A stretch of DNA of 64,000 nucleotides, taken from positions 62,450,182-62,514,181 of the forward strand of contig NC_086283.1 of assembly GCF_021018805.1 (NCBI RefSeq), read 5' to 3'. Position 1 is the stretch's first letter. Each line of letters begins with the position of its first letter. Position numbers and translations under genes: made by a program. The notes under the pieces are model-generated. The model was not told where the DNA came from. It did no database searches and worked only from the letters and a program-made list of their open reading frames with translations. Positions 39,056-51,661 of this stretch are shown in pieces. This DNA is from Prinia subflava (lineage: Eukaryota; Chordata; Aves; Passeriformes; Cisticolidae).

Positions 39056-40876
39056 ATGCGTCACACAGCTCTCTCATGCTGGCAGCCGTTCCTGGGTCTG
39101 GCTGTGCTGCTTGTCTTCACAAGCCCCAGTGTGGGCTGCCCGGCCCGCTGTGAATGCTCAGCACAGAACAAGTCTGTCAGCTGTCACCGAAGACGTCTGA
39201 TGTCCATCCCAGAAGGCATTCCCATTGAGACCAAAATCTTGGACCTCAGCAAGAACCGACTGAAAAGCGTTAACCCTGAGGAATTCACATCGTACCCGTT
39301 GCTGGAGGAGATTGACCTCAGCGACAATATTGTCTCCAATGTTGAGCCTGGAGCTTTTAACAATCTCTTCAACTTGCGCTCCTTGAGGCTGAAAGGAAAC
39401 CGTCTGAAGCTGGTCCCCCTTGGGGTGTTCACTGGGTTGTCAAACTTAACAAAGCTTGATATAAGTGAAAACAAGATTGTCATTTTGCTGGACTACATGT
39501 TTCAAGATCTTCATAACCTAAAATCCCTGGAGGTTGGGGACAATGATTTGGTGTATATTTCACACAGGGCCTTCAGTGGGCTGCTTAGCCTGGAGCAGCT
39601 CACCCTGGAGAGATGCAACCTCACAGCCGTACCAACAGAAGCTCTTTCTCACCTCCACAACCTCATCAGTCTGCATTTGAAACAGCTCAACATAAATGCT
39701 TTGCCGGCATACGCCTTTAAAAGACTGTTTCGCCTGAAAGACCTGCAGATAGAGGCCTGGCCCCTCCTGGACATGCTGCCTGCCAACAGTCTGTATGGTC
39801 TCAACCTGACTACTCTCTCCATCACAAACACCAACCTCTCTGCAGTACCTTACTCTGCTTTTAAGCATCTGGTTTACCTGACACACCTCAACCTCTCTTA
39901 CAACCCCATCAGCACCATCGAGGCAGGCATGTTGTCAGATTTAGTGCGCCTGCAGGAGCTCCACATGGTGGGGGCACAGCTGCGCACCATTGAACCACAC
40001 GCTTTCCAAGGGCTCCGATTCTTACGCGTGCTTAACGTGTCACAAAACCTGTTAGAAACCCTAGAAGAGAATGTATTCCATTCCTCCAAAAGCCTTGAGG
40101 TCCTCTGCATTAACAACAACCCTCTGGCCTGTGACTGCCGTCTTCTCTGGATTTTGCAGCGGCAGCCCACCTTGCAGTTTGGAGGCGAGCCGCCAATGTG
40201 TGCTGGCCCGGACAGTGTCAGAGAGAGGTCATTCAGAGACTTTCACAGCACAGCTCTCTCCTTTTACTTCACCTGTAAGAAGCCCAAGATACAAGACAAG
40301 AAGTTGCAGTACCTGGTAGTGGAGGAAGGACAGACCGTGCAGCTGATGTGCAACGCTGACGGGGACCCGCAGCCCACCATCTCCTGGGTTACCCCACGTC
40401 GGAGGCTGATCACAGCCAAATCAAATGGTAGAGCCACTGTGCTGGGAGACGGCACCCTGGAGATCCGGTTTGCCCAAGACCAGGACACTGGGATCTATGT
40501 CTGTATTGCGAGCAACGCAGCTGGAAATGACACCTACTCGGCCTCCCTGACGGTAAAGGGGTTTACTTCAGACCGTTTCCTTTATGCCAACAGGACCCCT
40601 ATGTATATGACAGACTCCAACGACACAAGTTCTAATGGAACTAATGCAAACAGCTACTCTCTGGACCTTAAGACAATATTGGTGTCCACAGCTATGGGCT
40701 GTTTCACATTCCTTGGAGTGGTTTTATTTTGTTTCCTTCTTCTTTTTGTGTGGAGCCGAGGGAAAGGCAAACACAAAACCAGCATTGACCTTGAATATGT
40801 CCCTCGCAAAAACAATGGTGCTGTGGTTGAAGGGGAGGTTTCTGGACCACGAAGGTTCAATATGAAAATGATTTGA
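39056..40876 (+). CDS. LINGO2: LINGO2, leucine-rich repeat and Ig-like domain-containing protein 2 (complete, single coding exon)
   Basis: Encodes a 606-residue type I membrane protein, the usual LINGO2 length. Seen in the translation: a signal peptide at about 1-27; an LRRNT cap with Cys 28, 32, 34 and 43; about a dozen LxxLxLxxN leucine-rich repeats (about 58-350); an LRRCT cap with Cys 359, 361, 382 and 407; one Ig-like domain with Cys432, Trp444 and Cys483; several N-glycosylation sequons; a membrane helix at about 542-566; and a 40-residue basic cytoplasmic tail ending in NMKMI. LINGO proteins are neuronal surface adhesion and co-receptor molecules; LINGO1 works with the Nogo receptor, while LINGO2 is less well defined. 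The frame stays open upstream to 38891, but the ATG at 39056 (G at -3) starts the conserved signal peptide and gives the family length. An intronless coding region is normal for LINGO genes. No frameshift or missing key residue was seen. The exon is clearly more GC-rich than its flanks. Confidence 0.97.
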   Translation: MRHTALSCWQPFLGLAVLLVFTSPSVGCPARCECSAQNKSVSCHRRRLMSIPEGIPIETKILDLSKNRLKSVNPEEFTSYPLLEEIDLSDNIVSNVEPGAFNNLFNLRSLRLKGNRLKLVPLGVFTGLSNLTKLDISENKIVILLDYMFQDLHNLKSLEVGDNDLVYISHRAFSGLLSLEQLTLERCNLTAVPTEALSHLHNLISLHLKQLNINALPAYAFKRLFRLKDLQIEAWPLLDMLPANSLYGLNLTTLSITNTNLSAVPYSAFKHLVYLTHLNLSYNPISTIEAGMLSDLVRLQELHMVGAQLRTIEPHAFQGLRFLRVLNVSQNLLETLEENVFHSSKSLEVLCINNNPLACDCRLLWILQRQPTLQFGGEPPMCAGPDSVRERSFRDFHSTALSFYFTCKKPKIQDKKLQYLVVEEGQTVQLMCNADGDPQPTISWVTPRRRLITAKSNGRATVLGDGTLEIRFAQDQDTGIYVCIASNAAGNDTYSASLTVKGFTSDRFLYANRTPMYMTDSNDTSSNGTNANSYSLDLKTILVSTAMGCFTFLGVVLFCFLLLFVWSRGKGKHKTSIDLEYVPRKNNGAVVEGEVSGPRRFNMKMI

Positions 40877-41850
40877 TGGTATTCTGCTAGCAGTGCTTTT
40901 TCTGTGGCATTAAAACCAATTAAAACAGCCTGGCATGTGGAATTGCTAGGCAGAAGCAGCTTAATGCAGCTGTCAGTGTATCAAAAGGTTATATGAAAAT
41001 GGAAAGACTATTTGTGGTTATACAACAGAGCCTCCAGACCTTGAGGCAGATGTGTCAGGGCCTTTCATAGAACTGGGAAATTGTACTAACTGTTTGCATT
41101 GCAAATATTGGCATTCTGGGGATATCAGCAATGAACCACTGGCTCATGCTCATGGACAATTGTTCAGCATTTTCTACTGCTACAAAAGGAAAAAAAAACC
41201 TACAGTGTAGGATTTACATACTTAAAGAAAAAGACACATTTGTCTAAACCACACTCTACAGTGAAATTTGTATCCATATATCTAATTTGGTAAAACTTTG
41301 CATCCTCCCTTCTAGTTGGTTCAACACAACAAAAAAATTGGTAGCTTTTTTTTTTTAATCTACATCTATACTGTGTACATTTTGAAGCAATACAAATGAG
41401 AGGTTGTGCTTTTAGATATCCACCAGTACTGACCCAAGTGTGATGTCACCCATCTTTTAACGAGCATCAAACCCAAATTAGATCCTTGTAGTTACTAATT
41501 AGAAATAATATAAGGTATTTTTCTCCTCACATAGAAGGCCAGAGATGAATAGTTGAGAGCAAAACCACTCAGCTCTGTTGATCTACTCTTCATATAAATA
41601 TAAGGCATGTGCCTAGTTTTGATACAGAATGGAATATTTTTTATATCTGTGATATCACACTGGACCAGTTTACTGTAATACAGCCCTGGTTCTCACACAG
41701 GGAGGGCAACCCACTAGACAATGCTGGCATGGAGGAGTTGAGTTCTACCTTGAAGAGAGAGAATCAGTTTTGTGAGCCCTGATTTTAATTTCAAAGCTAC
41801 TGTTAAATTGTTAATGTATACTGGGCCAAATAAAGAGCTTAATACATTCT
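40877..41850 (+). other. LINGO2: LINGO2 3'UTR (extent inferred)
   Basis: AT-rich sequence directly after the TGA stop with no further coding signal. An ATTAAA lies near 40910 and a canonical AATAAA at 41829-41834. I end the UTR just after the latter by inference. Later AATAAA motifs, for example near 43392, could give a longer transcript. Confidence 0.5.
41829..41834 (+). promoter_or_regulatory. Candidate poly(A) signal of LINGO2
   Basis: The first canonical AATAAA downstream of the LINGO2 stop codon, about 950 bases into the 3'UTR. Use is inferred from position only. Confidence 0.4.
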
Positions 41851-44409
41851 GCAGATTCCTTGGGAAATATGATCATCTTACTCTTTATACAAGGGAATTA
41901 AAACATACAAACACTCTGTTACTAGGAATGAACTCTTCTCCAATGCCAACTTCAGTTGTTCATGCATAATATGGGGATTTATAATACTAAAATAATGTTT
42001 AAAACATAATAGCCTCAAAAAGGCTAACATACTGCCAGATATAATGAACCTCTAGCCACTGTCATTCTCATCTTGTATATTTGTAGATAACACAAAGACG
42101 CAAAGATAATTTCCAAGAACAAATTACTTAACTATTCTTGATGCCATTTTAATAACAATGTGGTTATGTTTCTTTCAGGGGCAGTATCTTAGACCAAGAA
42201 GGGTGAGTTTTTCCAGATTTTAGGTGTCTGTTTTAATGGAGAGAAGACAGAAGTGGAACATTAGTTCAGTACAAGTAATCTTTTGTTTGTTTGTTTTATG
42301 CTTCCAAAGAAATCCTCAAAAGACTAAGAAGTGAAATTTTATTCCTTATCATTAATACCATGGTTTTTTTTAAATCCTCAGCAATGGCAAGATGCAAAGT
42401 TATTCAGCCACCTCTCAAGTGTTCCACCAGTTATGAGCCATAGGTTTGTCATACATGGTTGATAGCACATACCATTTTTAAATGTTTGGCATAACCTGGA
42501 GTAAGGATGACAATGACTACATATGTGTTCAACCAAGATGAATATGAAAATATTTTAAGACAGAAAATTCAGATTAATGTGGTTTAAGAGCCTGTGTTCA
42601 GTCATAGTAATAGATTTTGGCATTTTTAAACCAAAGTCAGGCTGATGTATAATAGGATGCAGGTGTTTTGGATGCTTCTAAAATTAATATCCACATTCTT
42701 TGGCAGAGATTTTAAGAGTAGGATTTAAAAAATCTCCCACTTCTACCAAGGGAAATGTGCCAAAAGTTGTAAAATCCAGCTGCGCTCCCCAGATGTACCC
42801 ATGACTTAGCTGCAGGACCCAAGCCTAGGCAGTTTTGTGAATCTCTTTTTTTAGTGGTTGATCATTGGTTGCATCATTGCTTAAGTTTGAGTTGCCAGAC
42901 TGAGGAGGTTGCAAGGGTTCTTAGAATTTTCTTCACTTAACTTGGCTTTAAGTTTGGAGTTGGGTTTTCTTGCTTTCTTTAACTTTTATGCTCTGAACTA
43001 GATAGTTGGAGATTTATGGACATGCTTGATAAGAATACTGTTTGTTCTATGATATTTGTAGAACATGAATATAAAAGAATAACCCCTGACTAAATACTAA
43101 CACCAGAGAAATTATTTTTGTTGATGTAATAACCACTGCACTGAAGTCCAAAACTCTACTGTACCTTAATGTGGGCAGTTAAAGAAACAAATGGGGATAA
43201 AACAAACTGTTTCTGAACTGTCCCTTGAAGACATTTGCATGTGCCTTTCCCTTGTAATTGTCATTTTTTTCAACTAGTAATCTACTGCCCCTGCAGTCAT
43301 TTCATGTTAAATGTTAAAATCAGTGTTAAAAGCAAAAATTCACCTAAGCTCCAGACATTTTCAGCTGATTTCTTCATATTGAGTGACACAATAAAAACAA
43401 AAATCTCAAAAAACACCACCCTAGGAAAACATGTACTTTTAGGATTAATTATGAGTTGCTGTATTCCCCTATTTCATTTAGAATGACTCTAAGAAGTGAT
43501 TGCAGTTAGTGCACTGCAAGGATTTGTGAGCAGAAGTGTGCTTAGTTATCTATGTGAAATGTGTGCTGGTGATGGAAATCACCGCTTGCTATTGCTGAGC
43601 ACCACCTTGCAGAGCTGTCAGCGTTCTGTGTATCGCCTTGAGTTCAGTCAGTATTCGGTTTTTCAGAGTCAGTGTTTGTTCCCTGCCTCTAGCTGTGTTC
43701 TACTTTTTGCAGCCTACTTATTTCAGCATGGACTTAACAAGGCATATGGCACCTCTTAACAGAAGTGGGACAGCAAGACTCGGAGACACTTTTTGTATTG
43801 CTCCTCATAGTCTCCTTCTTGTGTATTCATGGGAGACATAACTATGGCTCTTTTGGGTGAAGAAGGAATACAGTGTCAAAGTCAGGCCTAGACAAGCACC
43901 TTTTTGGCAATTCATTTAAGAACAATGGCTAAATGCTTACCCTGCCTCTTGAAGGAGTCACTTCTCTGCCAGAGATCAAGGAGACACGCCACAGTTTATT
44001 TTACTGCAGGGGAGAAAAAAAGGACTGGGCTGTGAGAAGGCATCTGACCCACATGGCTCTGCTATTCATGTATTCAGAAACAGGTTGATAGTACATACCT
44101 GGCTCTAAAAGAGGAATGATAGGTTTTAACCTACCTCTGACTCATATACTGGCTGGTCTCCATGCTGACACTAGCCTGAATTTACCTTGTAGTCAGTGCA
44201 ACAAAACTCTGAGGAGCAGCAATAGTTCTGAAGAAAAGGAGAAAACTGAAAATGTCAGAACCAGCAAAGCAACTTGAAAAAACAGGTACTGAAATAGCCT
44301 TGTCAATAACTCCTGTAAGAGCAATGCCTGGGCCTCTCACAAATATGTTTTGAAGTCCACTTGCACAGATCAGTACGAAGGTAAGAACAGATGAATGTAC
44401 AAGTGTTTA
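41851..44409. other. Sequence downstream of LINGO2
   Basis: AT-rich, possibly including further 3'UTR. The frame at 43496-43759 has no recognisable domain. No other feature was seen. Confidence 0.45.
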
Positions 44410-45490
44410 CAGAATCACAGTGAATCACAGAATTATTTAGGTTGGAAAAGACCTTCAAGAGCATCAAGTCCAACCTTTGACAGATCACCACCTTGACAAC
44501 TAGACCATAGCACTAAGTACCACACCCAGTCATTTACTGAACACCCCCATGGATAGTGACTCCACCACCTCCCTGGGCAGTCCATTCCAATGTTTAACCA
44601 CACTTTCAGTGAAGAAATTCTTCCTGATGTCAAACTTGAACTGCCTCTGGTGCAGCTTGGGGCTATGTCCTCTCCTCCTGTCCCTGGTTGCCTGGGAGAA
44701 GAGGCAGACCCTCACGTGGCTGCAGCATCCTCAAAGGGAGTTGTAGAGAGTGGTAAGGTTTCCCTGAGCCTCCTTTTCTCCAGACAGAACACCTCAAGTT
44801 TCCTCAGCTACTCCTCATAGGACTTATACTGTACACCCTCCCCCAGCTCTGTTGGCCTTCTCTGGACACACTCCAGCACCTCAATTTCCTTCTTGCAGTG
44901 AGGGACCCAGAACAGGACACAGCACACAAGGTGTGGCCTCACCAGTGCCGAGTACAGAAGGACAGTCACTGCCCTGCTCCTGCTGGCCACACTGTTGCTG
45001 GTACAGGCCAGGATGCCACTGGGCTTCTTGTCCACCTGAACACACAGTGGCTCATGGCCAGCTGCTGCTGACCAGCACTCCCTGGTCCTCTTCTGCTGGG
45101 CCACTTTCCAGCCACTTTGTCCCCTGGCTGTAGCACTGCATGGGGTTGTTCTGACCCAGGGGCAGGACCCAATGCTTGGCATTTTTGAATTTCATACCAT
45201 TGGCCTTGAGCCATTGATCCAGCCTGCCTGGATGCCTCTGCAGAGCCTTCCTGCCCTCCACAGATCAACATTCCTATCCAACTTGGTGTTACCTGAAAAC
45301 TTACTGAGGGAGCACTCCAGGTCTTTGATAACGATTCTAAGCAGAATTGAGCTCAATCCTGAGCCTTGGGAACACCATTAGTGATCAGAAACCAGATGGT
45401 TGTGGCACCATTCACTTCTCTCTTGGCTTGGCCATTCAAACACTATTAAACCCAGCCCTTTTTCCAACTCAGTTAAACTTTCCACAAGTG
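44410..45490 (-). mobile_element. CR1 LINE fragment, minus strand
   Basis: The + strand starts with AATCACAGAATTATTTAGGTTGG, the complement of the CR1 3' end. The minus-strand translation at 44808-45182 reads like the ORF2 C-terminal region (LVRPH...[19 protein letters not shown]). Several frameshifts. It fades near 45490 after the GGGAACACCATTAGTGA block. Confidence 0.92.
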
Positions 45491-46486
45491 AGTTAAAGAG
45501 AATATTGAAACAATGTATGAAGAAAAGGGTTTTTTTGCAATGATTTAACAACGGATAAAGACTAAGCAGCACCCCAGCTCAGCCTAATTTATAAGTTTTG
45601 ATCTGTTCTCTGGGTTTTTTTGTCCCTTCCTCTTTCTTCTTAACTTTGCAACTTTCTTTTCAGAAAGATTTTGTCCACAAGAAAGTAACTTGTTAGATTC
45701 AGACTGGGAAGCTGCTTTTACCCTCTGTGTGCACCTGATTATACACTCACACATGCTTCTACTGCCAGCAGGGGACAATTCCAGACATAACTGAAGAGGA
45801 GACACCAAAGCCCCTAGAGAATTGCTGATCCCACCAGACTTTTTTTAACTGAACTTCATTTAAGTTAGCTTCATTGTCGTACTGACATTGAAGGTTTGTC
45901 TTTATTTGCATAAATGGTAGCTATCTTTTTTCCTTACATCTTTAACCTTGATTTTTCATTACCTATGACAACAAAAATTATAACACCATGAAGAAAATTA
46001 ATAAATATTATACATTACATCCTCAGCACAACTAATTGTAATTTAGGCAGATGAGACATCGTAAGAAGTCAGTGTTAATATTTAATAGAAAGTCATATGT
46101 AAACTTGGTAACAGGAGAAAAAAACGGGCAAGGAGATTACTGAGGTATGTAGGCCATGTTGCAAATGAGTCACATCAAAGATGTGAAACAGACTTTTCTA
46201 TGCCATGCCTGGATATCTGTTTTTGATATTAGACTTTCCCAGAAAGACTCTTACGATGTGTGTATGCCACAATCTGCATTTAACCCATGAAAAGACAAAG
46301 CATTGACTGGAAATCCAGGTGAGCAAGCAGTTTCTGTCTGCCTAAGGACAACAGCAGCTTCCAGCAAGGACAGACAAGAAACTATAGTCATACAGTTGTT
46401 TTGCCTCATTCACTACTGCATCCTGTGAAAATACAGTCCATTAGACACCAATAAAATGCACAATCCTGACCCATTTCTCTTCACAG
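45491..46486. other. Non-coding stretch
   Basis: AT-rich sequence with no recognised element; it ends in the acceptor-like pyrimidine tract before 46487. Confidence 0.45.
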
Positions 46487-46707
46487 GAGGCAATATTTTG
46501 CATAATAAGGTACAGTCTGTTCCACCTCTGCTCACAGCAGTGAAACATTCAGAAAGAAGTAAGGAAGAAGCCTGTTTTGAGCAGTTTGCTAATAATCTTT
46601 TTCCATTGAATGGTCCTAGTCTACCTAGGGACTGGCATGAGGACTTCTTTGTCCATTCCCATCCTCTCAGCTCCCAAGTTACCCACCCACTACTTGACGT
46701 GCAGTAG
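46487..46707 (+). pseudogene. Exon-like protein-coding fragment, unrecognised
   Basis: A textbook acceptor (pyrimidine tract then TTCTCTTCACAG, ending at 46486) precedes about 72 open codons that end at a TAG at 46705-46707. The translation has a balanced, non-repetitive composition with several Trp, His and Pro residues. A possible donor (GAC followed by GTGCAG) lies just before the stop. It may be an exon of the same unknown gene as the tracts at 51.7 and 55.3 kb, or a chance reading frame. Confidence 0.25.
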
Positions 46708-48757
46708 CAGGGAGAAAAACATGTGATCAGGTTGTCCCTCCTCACTGAACTGTAACTCTGCTAAACATTACAGCAGTAGTGTCTTAGAAATCTCAGTCTG
46801 CTGCTGTTGATTGATGTTTTTGCCATAAAACAACATGTGGGAAACAATGGATACATATGCTTTTTGTAATTCATTCAGTATCCTATGTGATTGCTCTTTG
46901 TGTTAAAAAGAACCAGGAAAGAACTAAAAAGCTCTCATCCAGTAATTTAAAACTTAACTGTGTCTGAAGGAGTTATAGGAACATCTCTGGAAAAGTCAAA
47001 GGGTCTGATTCCTGGAGAATGTTCCAAGAAATGAATGAGATTTTTCAAGTTAGTCAAGCAATTTGGATGCCCTGTTCTTATTATCTGTAATAAGAATTAA
47101 AACTTCAATTTTCCTTGGCAGCTTAGAAGAATCACAGTTAGTTCAGTGACACATGCTCCTTTTGTCTGTCTCCTAGCTCTGCTCAATTCCCTTCTCAATT
47201 TCAAACAACTGTGATGCCAAAGGAAGATCTCTGGATTTGGTTAAGTTTCACTGAATGTTCACATGGCCTTTGGAACCTAGATGGCAGAGCAGGATCTTAA
47301 AACATCTTCAAACCAAAAATAAAAGTAAAAAAGGAAGAAGAAGCTTGAGTAAACCTCCTCCTGCAAATGAAATAAATCAACTTTTGTGAGAATCTTGCTA
47401 CTGAGATGGCTACATGTGAAAAGCAATCTGTAGGAATTTTCCAGTGTTGGAGGGGGGCTGTTTAGTTTTCCTTTGTTTTGTCTTATCTTTTTCACTAGAA
47501 GCAGGTGGTTGGGTATATGGCCAGCTGGAAATAAAAATCTGTATTTATAGCATCAGCAGAATGAGGAAAGAGATGGCATAGCCAATAAAATTCTCTATGT
47601 TATTTTAGCTTGAATTTAAAGATTTGTTATCTTTTATATTAAAATAGGTTATAGAAAAATACAAAAGAACAGACTTTTGCCTCATGATTTGATTATCTGT
47701 ATTTATTCAACTATACCAAAATTGTCATGAAGCAGAAGTGTTACAGTAAGAGACTGAAAACCGATTTTCTACTGTAGTTAGGCAGTATAAATCAGGAGAA
47801 ATCCTCTTGAGATCATTCTGTTGCTCCTGGTTACACCAGAAATTTGACAAATCTAGGTTTTTTTGCTTTCTACTAAGCAGGCTGTAGTGGAAAATGAGCA
47901 GAACTTATGTTTTAATTATTTCTCATCTTGTGGCATCTTGTGCCTTTTATTCTGGATTGCTTTAACATATACACTGCTAACTGAACTGCAGAATATGAAA
48001 ATATACATTCTGGAAAGAACAGGATAAAAGGCAAATGGAAATCTGTGACCTTAAAGAACTCTGCCTACTTCTACTCCTGGCATTTTCAAATTGGAAACAT
48101 CACCTCCTCACACTTAAAGCCAAAAACAATGGCTTTGAAGCATTGTGCATAAGCAGCTACACAGGCATCTATGAAGATGGTGGTCAACTTGTACACATAC
48201 TAGTAATTTTGGTCTTTCAGAAAGCAAAATATTATTGCTTCTTAAAGAATTCATTTATGTCATTTTGATACTAAAAGCAAACACTTTGGCTTCATTACAC
48301 TGGGCACTGTATAAGTAGGAAGTAAACAATAACACTGATCTGTTGAGCTTACAGCCATATAGTAGGAAGTTGGCTTTTGAGCAAGTACACATGATAACAA
48401 GTCTCTCATTGTTTGTGGAGGGAATGCCATAGTGCAGATATATTAAAATATCATCACACTTACTGAAATCTGTTTGCAAGCACATGTAGTTCATATGTAC
48501 ATGTTTGTGTGTGAAAAAAATAGTTATATTTGTTTTGTTCTTTTCTTATTTCAAGTATTAAATGTATATTGTTTTTAAAAAGTGACAAGGTTAACATGAA
48601 AAAATTGTGCTGTAATTTATTTTGATATATATGATCATGAGTATGGATGGGAAATGAAACAGCCTTGCTGTCATGATCCATGAAGCACGTGTCAATTCAG
48701 GTTTGTCCATAAGTTTGCTTCATGTTTGAGCAAAATATGCAAATATAATGGAAAAGA

Positions 48758-48758
<1 letters not shown>

Positions 48759-48811
<53 letters not shown>
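48759..48811. repeat. Poly(A) run, 53 bases
   Basis: Uninterrupted A on the + strand. No retrocopied gene or SINE is recognisable directly upstream. Confidence 0.95.
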
Positions 48812-48814
<3 letters not shown>

Positions 48815-50697
48815 TTGTTGTCAAGACAGTTGTCCTGAATGTCATTTTAAAAGTTGCTTTAGGGCTTATGTCATGATGTGTGTCATACTTATCCACAATG
48901 AAACCCAAATAAATAATTCCATGGAGTGGCAAAATTTACTTGAAAAAATGAAGAAAATATACATCGTTACCCCTCTTGTAGGTGATCACTTTTTTGCCCC
49001 AAGGTGTAGTGTAGAAAACTAAGGCAAGAATAATACCATTTCCTTAACACTAGATCTGGGGTCCTTAGTGCCAGGTCTTCACAACAAGTTACCTTTTCAG
49101 GCCCATGCCTCTTGAAATGAGGATCTGAACCAACAGAGTAAGAAAGAGAAGATTCTGGCAGATATTTTTACTTACTCACTCTCCTCCTTCGTTGTGTGAA
49201 GTCCACAAACACAGAGAAAAACCCGGGTCTCATTCAGATATGTTTTGGGATTTATTATCTGTACAAAGTATTGGTCAGCCTGTTTCTTCACTTTCACTTA
49301 TGCAGTGTGTTCAGGACACCAGTTGTTGATGGGGACACCAACCAGGCAAATGCTGGAAGAAGAAAAGCATGCCACTAAACAGCACCATGGAGAGAACAGC
49401 AGAAAGATAGATTTCACCTGCTGTGCCACTTGGAAGGCAATAAATACTGAAAATCTGCATCTGAAACATGGTTACTGAGGAAATCACCAGTATTCAAACA
49501 CCTCTGTAATTACAAAAAATTAACTGGTGAAAAGTAGATTCTGCAGAGGTTGAAACCCATTTCAGCCCCCTGAGACTTGCCACAATCCACCAAATCTACA
49601 TCAGAGGTCAGCTTTGAAGAAGGACACAGACTGTAATCTAAAGTATTGCTACTCCCATTTTTCCACAGCTAGGTACTTTTACCAACAGCAAGTTTTTTTA
49701 ATGGTTTCTAGGATAATCTCAATTAATATTTATCACCCACATGCTCATTATACTCTAAGTATACTCTGGGTCCTGCTCTCCAGAAGGGAAAACAATTGCT
49801 ACCTTGTGAAAAGAAGAAGCAGCTTGATATCCTGATAGATTGCTGGGAGCAGAGACAGACAGGGGGTGAATCTGAGCTCTCCTCTACCCTCTGAAATGTG
49901 TCTTATCCTCCTGCATTTGCATTTGACACCTCCAAAAGATTTTGACTGACTTGTACCACTGTACTCTCCTCTGGAGTAGAATGTCAAATGCAAATGCAAC
50001 TTGTCAGTGAAAGTTTATAATTGATTTTATTATAGTAATCTACTTTATTAATAATATTTTTTATGTGATTGGCAGTCTAATGTACTGCAAAACTGCCTTC
50101 AGTATGACATGAAGAAAGAGCCATTACACCTACCACTGCACAGAGAACAGAAGTTTTATCCTCAAAACATTCCTCCACGCTAAGATCACACTATATCAAG
50201 AGGTAGAACCTGTTCCTATATCACAAGATTTATTGAGCAATTTCCAGTTCTTACAGTAGAAGAAGCTACTAGTTTTCTCCATGATAACCAGGTATAAAAA
50301 AACACCATCACATCAGGCAATCACTGACATAGTCATTAAATTTAAAAAATAATAAAAATGTAAGATTTGTAATAATTCTTGCCATAAAAACACACTTTAG
50401 ATTTTTAAGAACATACAAAATTTTCTACAGCACAGTCAACTTCAAAAATTTTTAAGAATATTTATACAATTGCAGATCCACTATAGAGTATTTGCCAAAT
50501 AGTTAGTAGCCCTATATTGAACAATACAGACATCTTTAAATAAACAACCCTTGGCATCCAAAGTTTATTTTTAACAATGCCTAGGTTTAATATTTTTTGT
50601 ATTTTTAAAAGTTGATGGGAAATTGAAAATCCCACTACTTACCAAGTAAACTCAATTCACAGAGACTGAGTTATTCTCACATGAGGGAATGCTCACA

Positions 50698-50734
50698 TTT
50701 TCTGCATCACAAAAGAATTTTCTGCATCACAAAA
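50698..50734. repeat. 20-bp-period direct repeat
   Basis: TTTTCTGCATCACAAAA occurs at 50698-50714 and again at 50718-50734. Confidence 0.9.
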
Positions 50735-51661
50735 CCTTCCCACATACAGCTGTAGATGACATGCTATAAAAAAGGGCTTTGTTCATCTCTAATACTATCT
50801 GGAACTGGGGGAGAGGCTGGTAATTTATGCTGGGAAGGCACAAATAAAGTGTGAAAGTGCTGGATTAAGAAACTCAACATTATTGCAAAGGAACTGACCT
50901 TTCTGTCTACACACTCACTCAGTAGTAGACTGGGAAATTTAGTCTAATTTTTTTTCTTGCCTAGATACAATAAATTTCTCATGGATAGGCTCATTTTCGC
51001 TCTCTTCTTGGAAGGATAAGTTTCAACCTTAGTAATCGATGGGAAATGAAATACAGTAAGAAGTTAGCAAAATGCAACACTAGATAGTAAAGGTGAATAG
51101 AAATTAAAACTTGCCTAAAAAAATATGTTACATTAGTACTTAGCACATTGTCTAAGTAATTTTTGAATTATTTTGTTTTGCAGGATCTGGATTATTAATT
51201 AATAGCTAGGGGATTCATTCAGCTAGTTAATGCTGTAATCACCAGCTGGAATATCTTATTTACCTCATCAGTCCCTAAGTGGAAGTTATATTTTTCTGAG
51301 ATATTTTCCAATAACTTTCCTATTTATATAACTCAAAAGCACAAGTGATGGAGAGCACACTTATTTTATTATAGGAAGACAATGAAAAAAATTTAATCTA
51401 TTACTTTTGCTAAGAGAGCTCTTTGCTGTTTTTACAAAGATTAATAGATTATATCCTTATCAAAATTATTGCCATCACTAAAACCAAACATCTCACCTTA
51501 AGAATCTGTTGACTTTTTATGCATCTGTGCAGCACACCAGTTTTAATGCACTACAAATAACATTTTGTTTTCACATTGAACAGGTATGCCATGCAAAGGG
51601 GTTAGAGGCAATGCAGCTTTCCAAGTTGCAGAAATATTTACATTTTAATGGGACTTATTGA

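Larger units (their letters stand above)
46708..51661. other. Mostly non-coding block between the exon-like fragments
   Basis: AT-rich with a 53-base poly(A) run (48759-48811) and a 20-bp-period duplication of TTTTCTGCATCACAAAA (50698-50734). Around 50103-50300 short open segments in alternating frames look weakly protein-like and may extend the decayed tract at 51662, but this is not enough for a call. Confidence 0.4.

Noticed and set aside
39560..39886. Minus-strand open frames opposite the LINGO2 coding exon
   Set aside because: Shadows of the leucine-rich-repeat codons; no independent evidence.
44808..45182. 124-codon minus-strand frame as a host gene
   Set aside because: It is CR1 ORF2 sequence with frameshifts.
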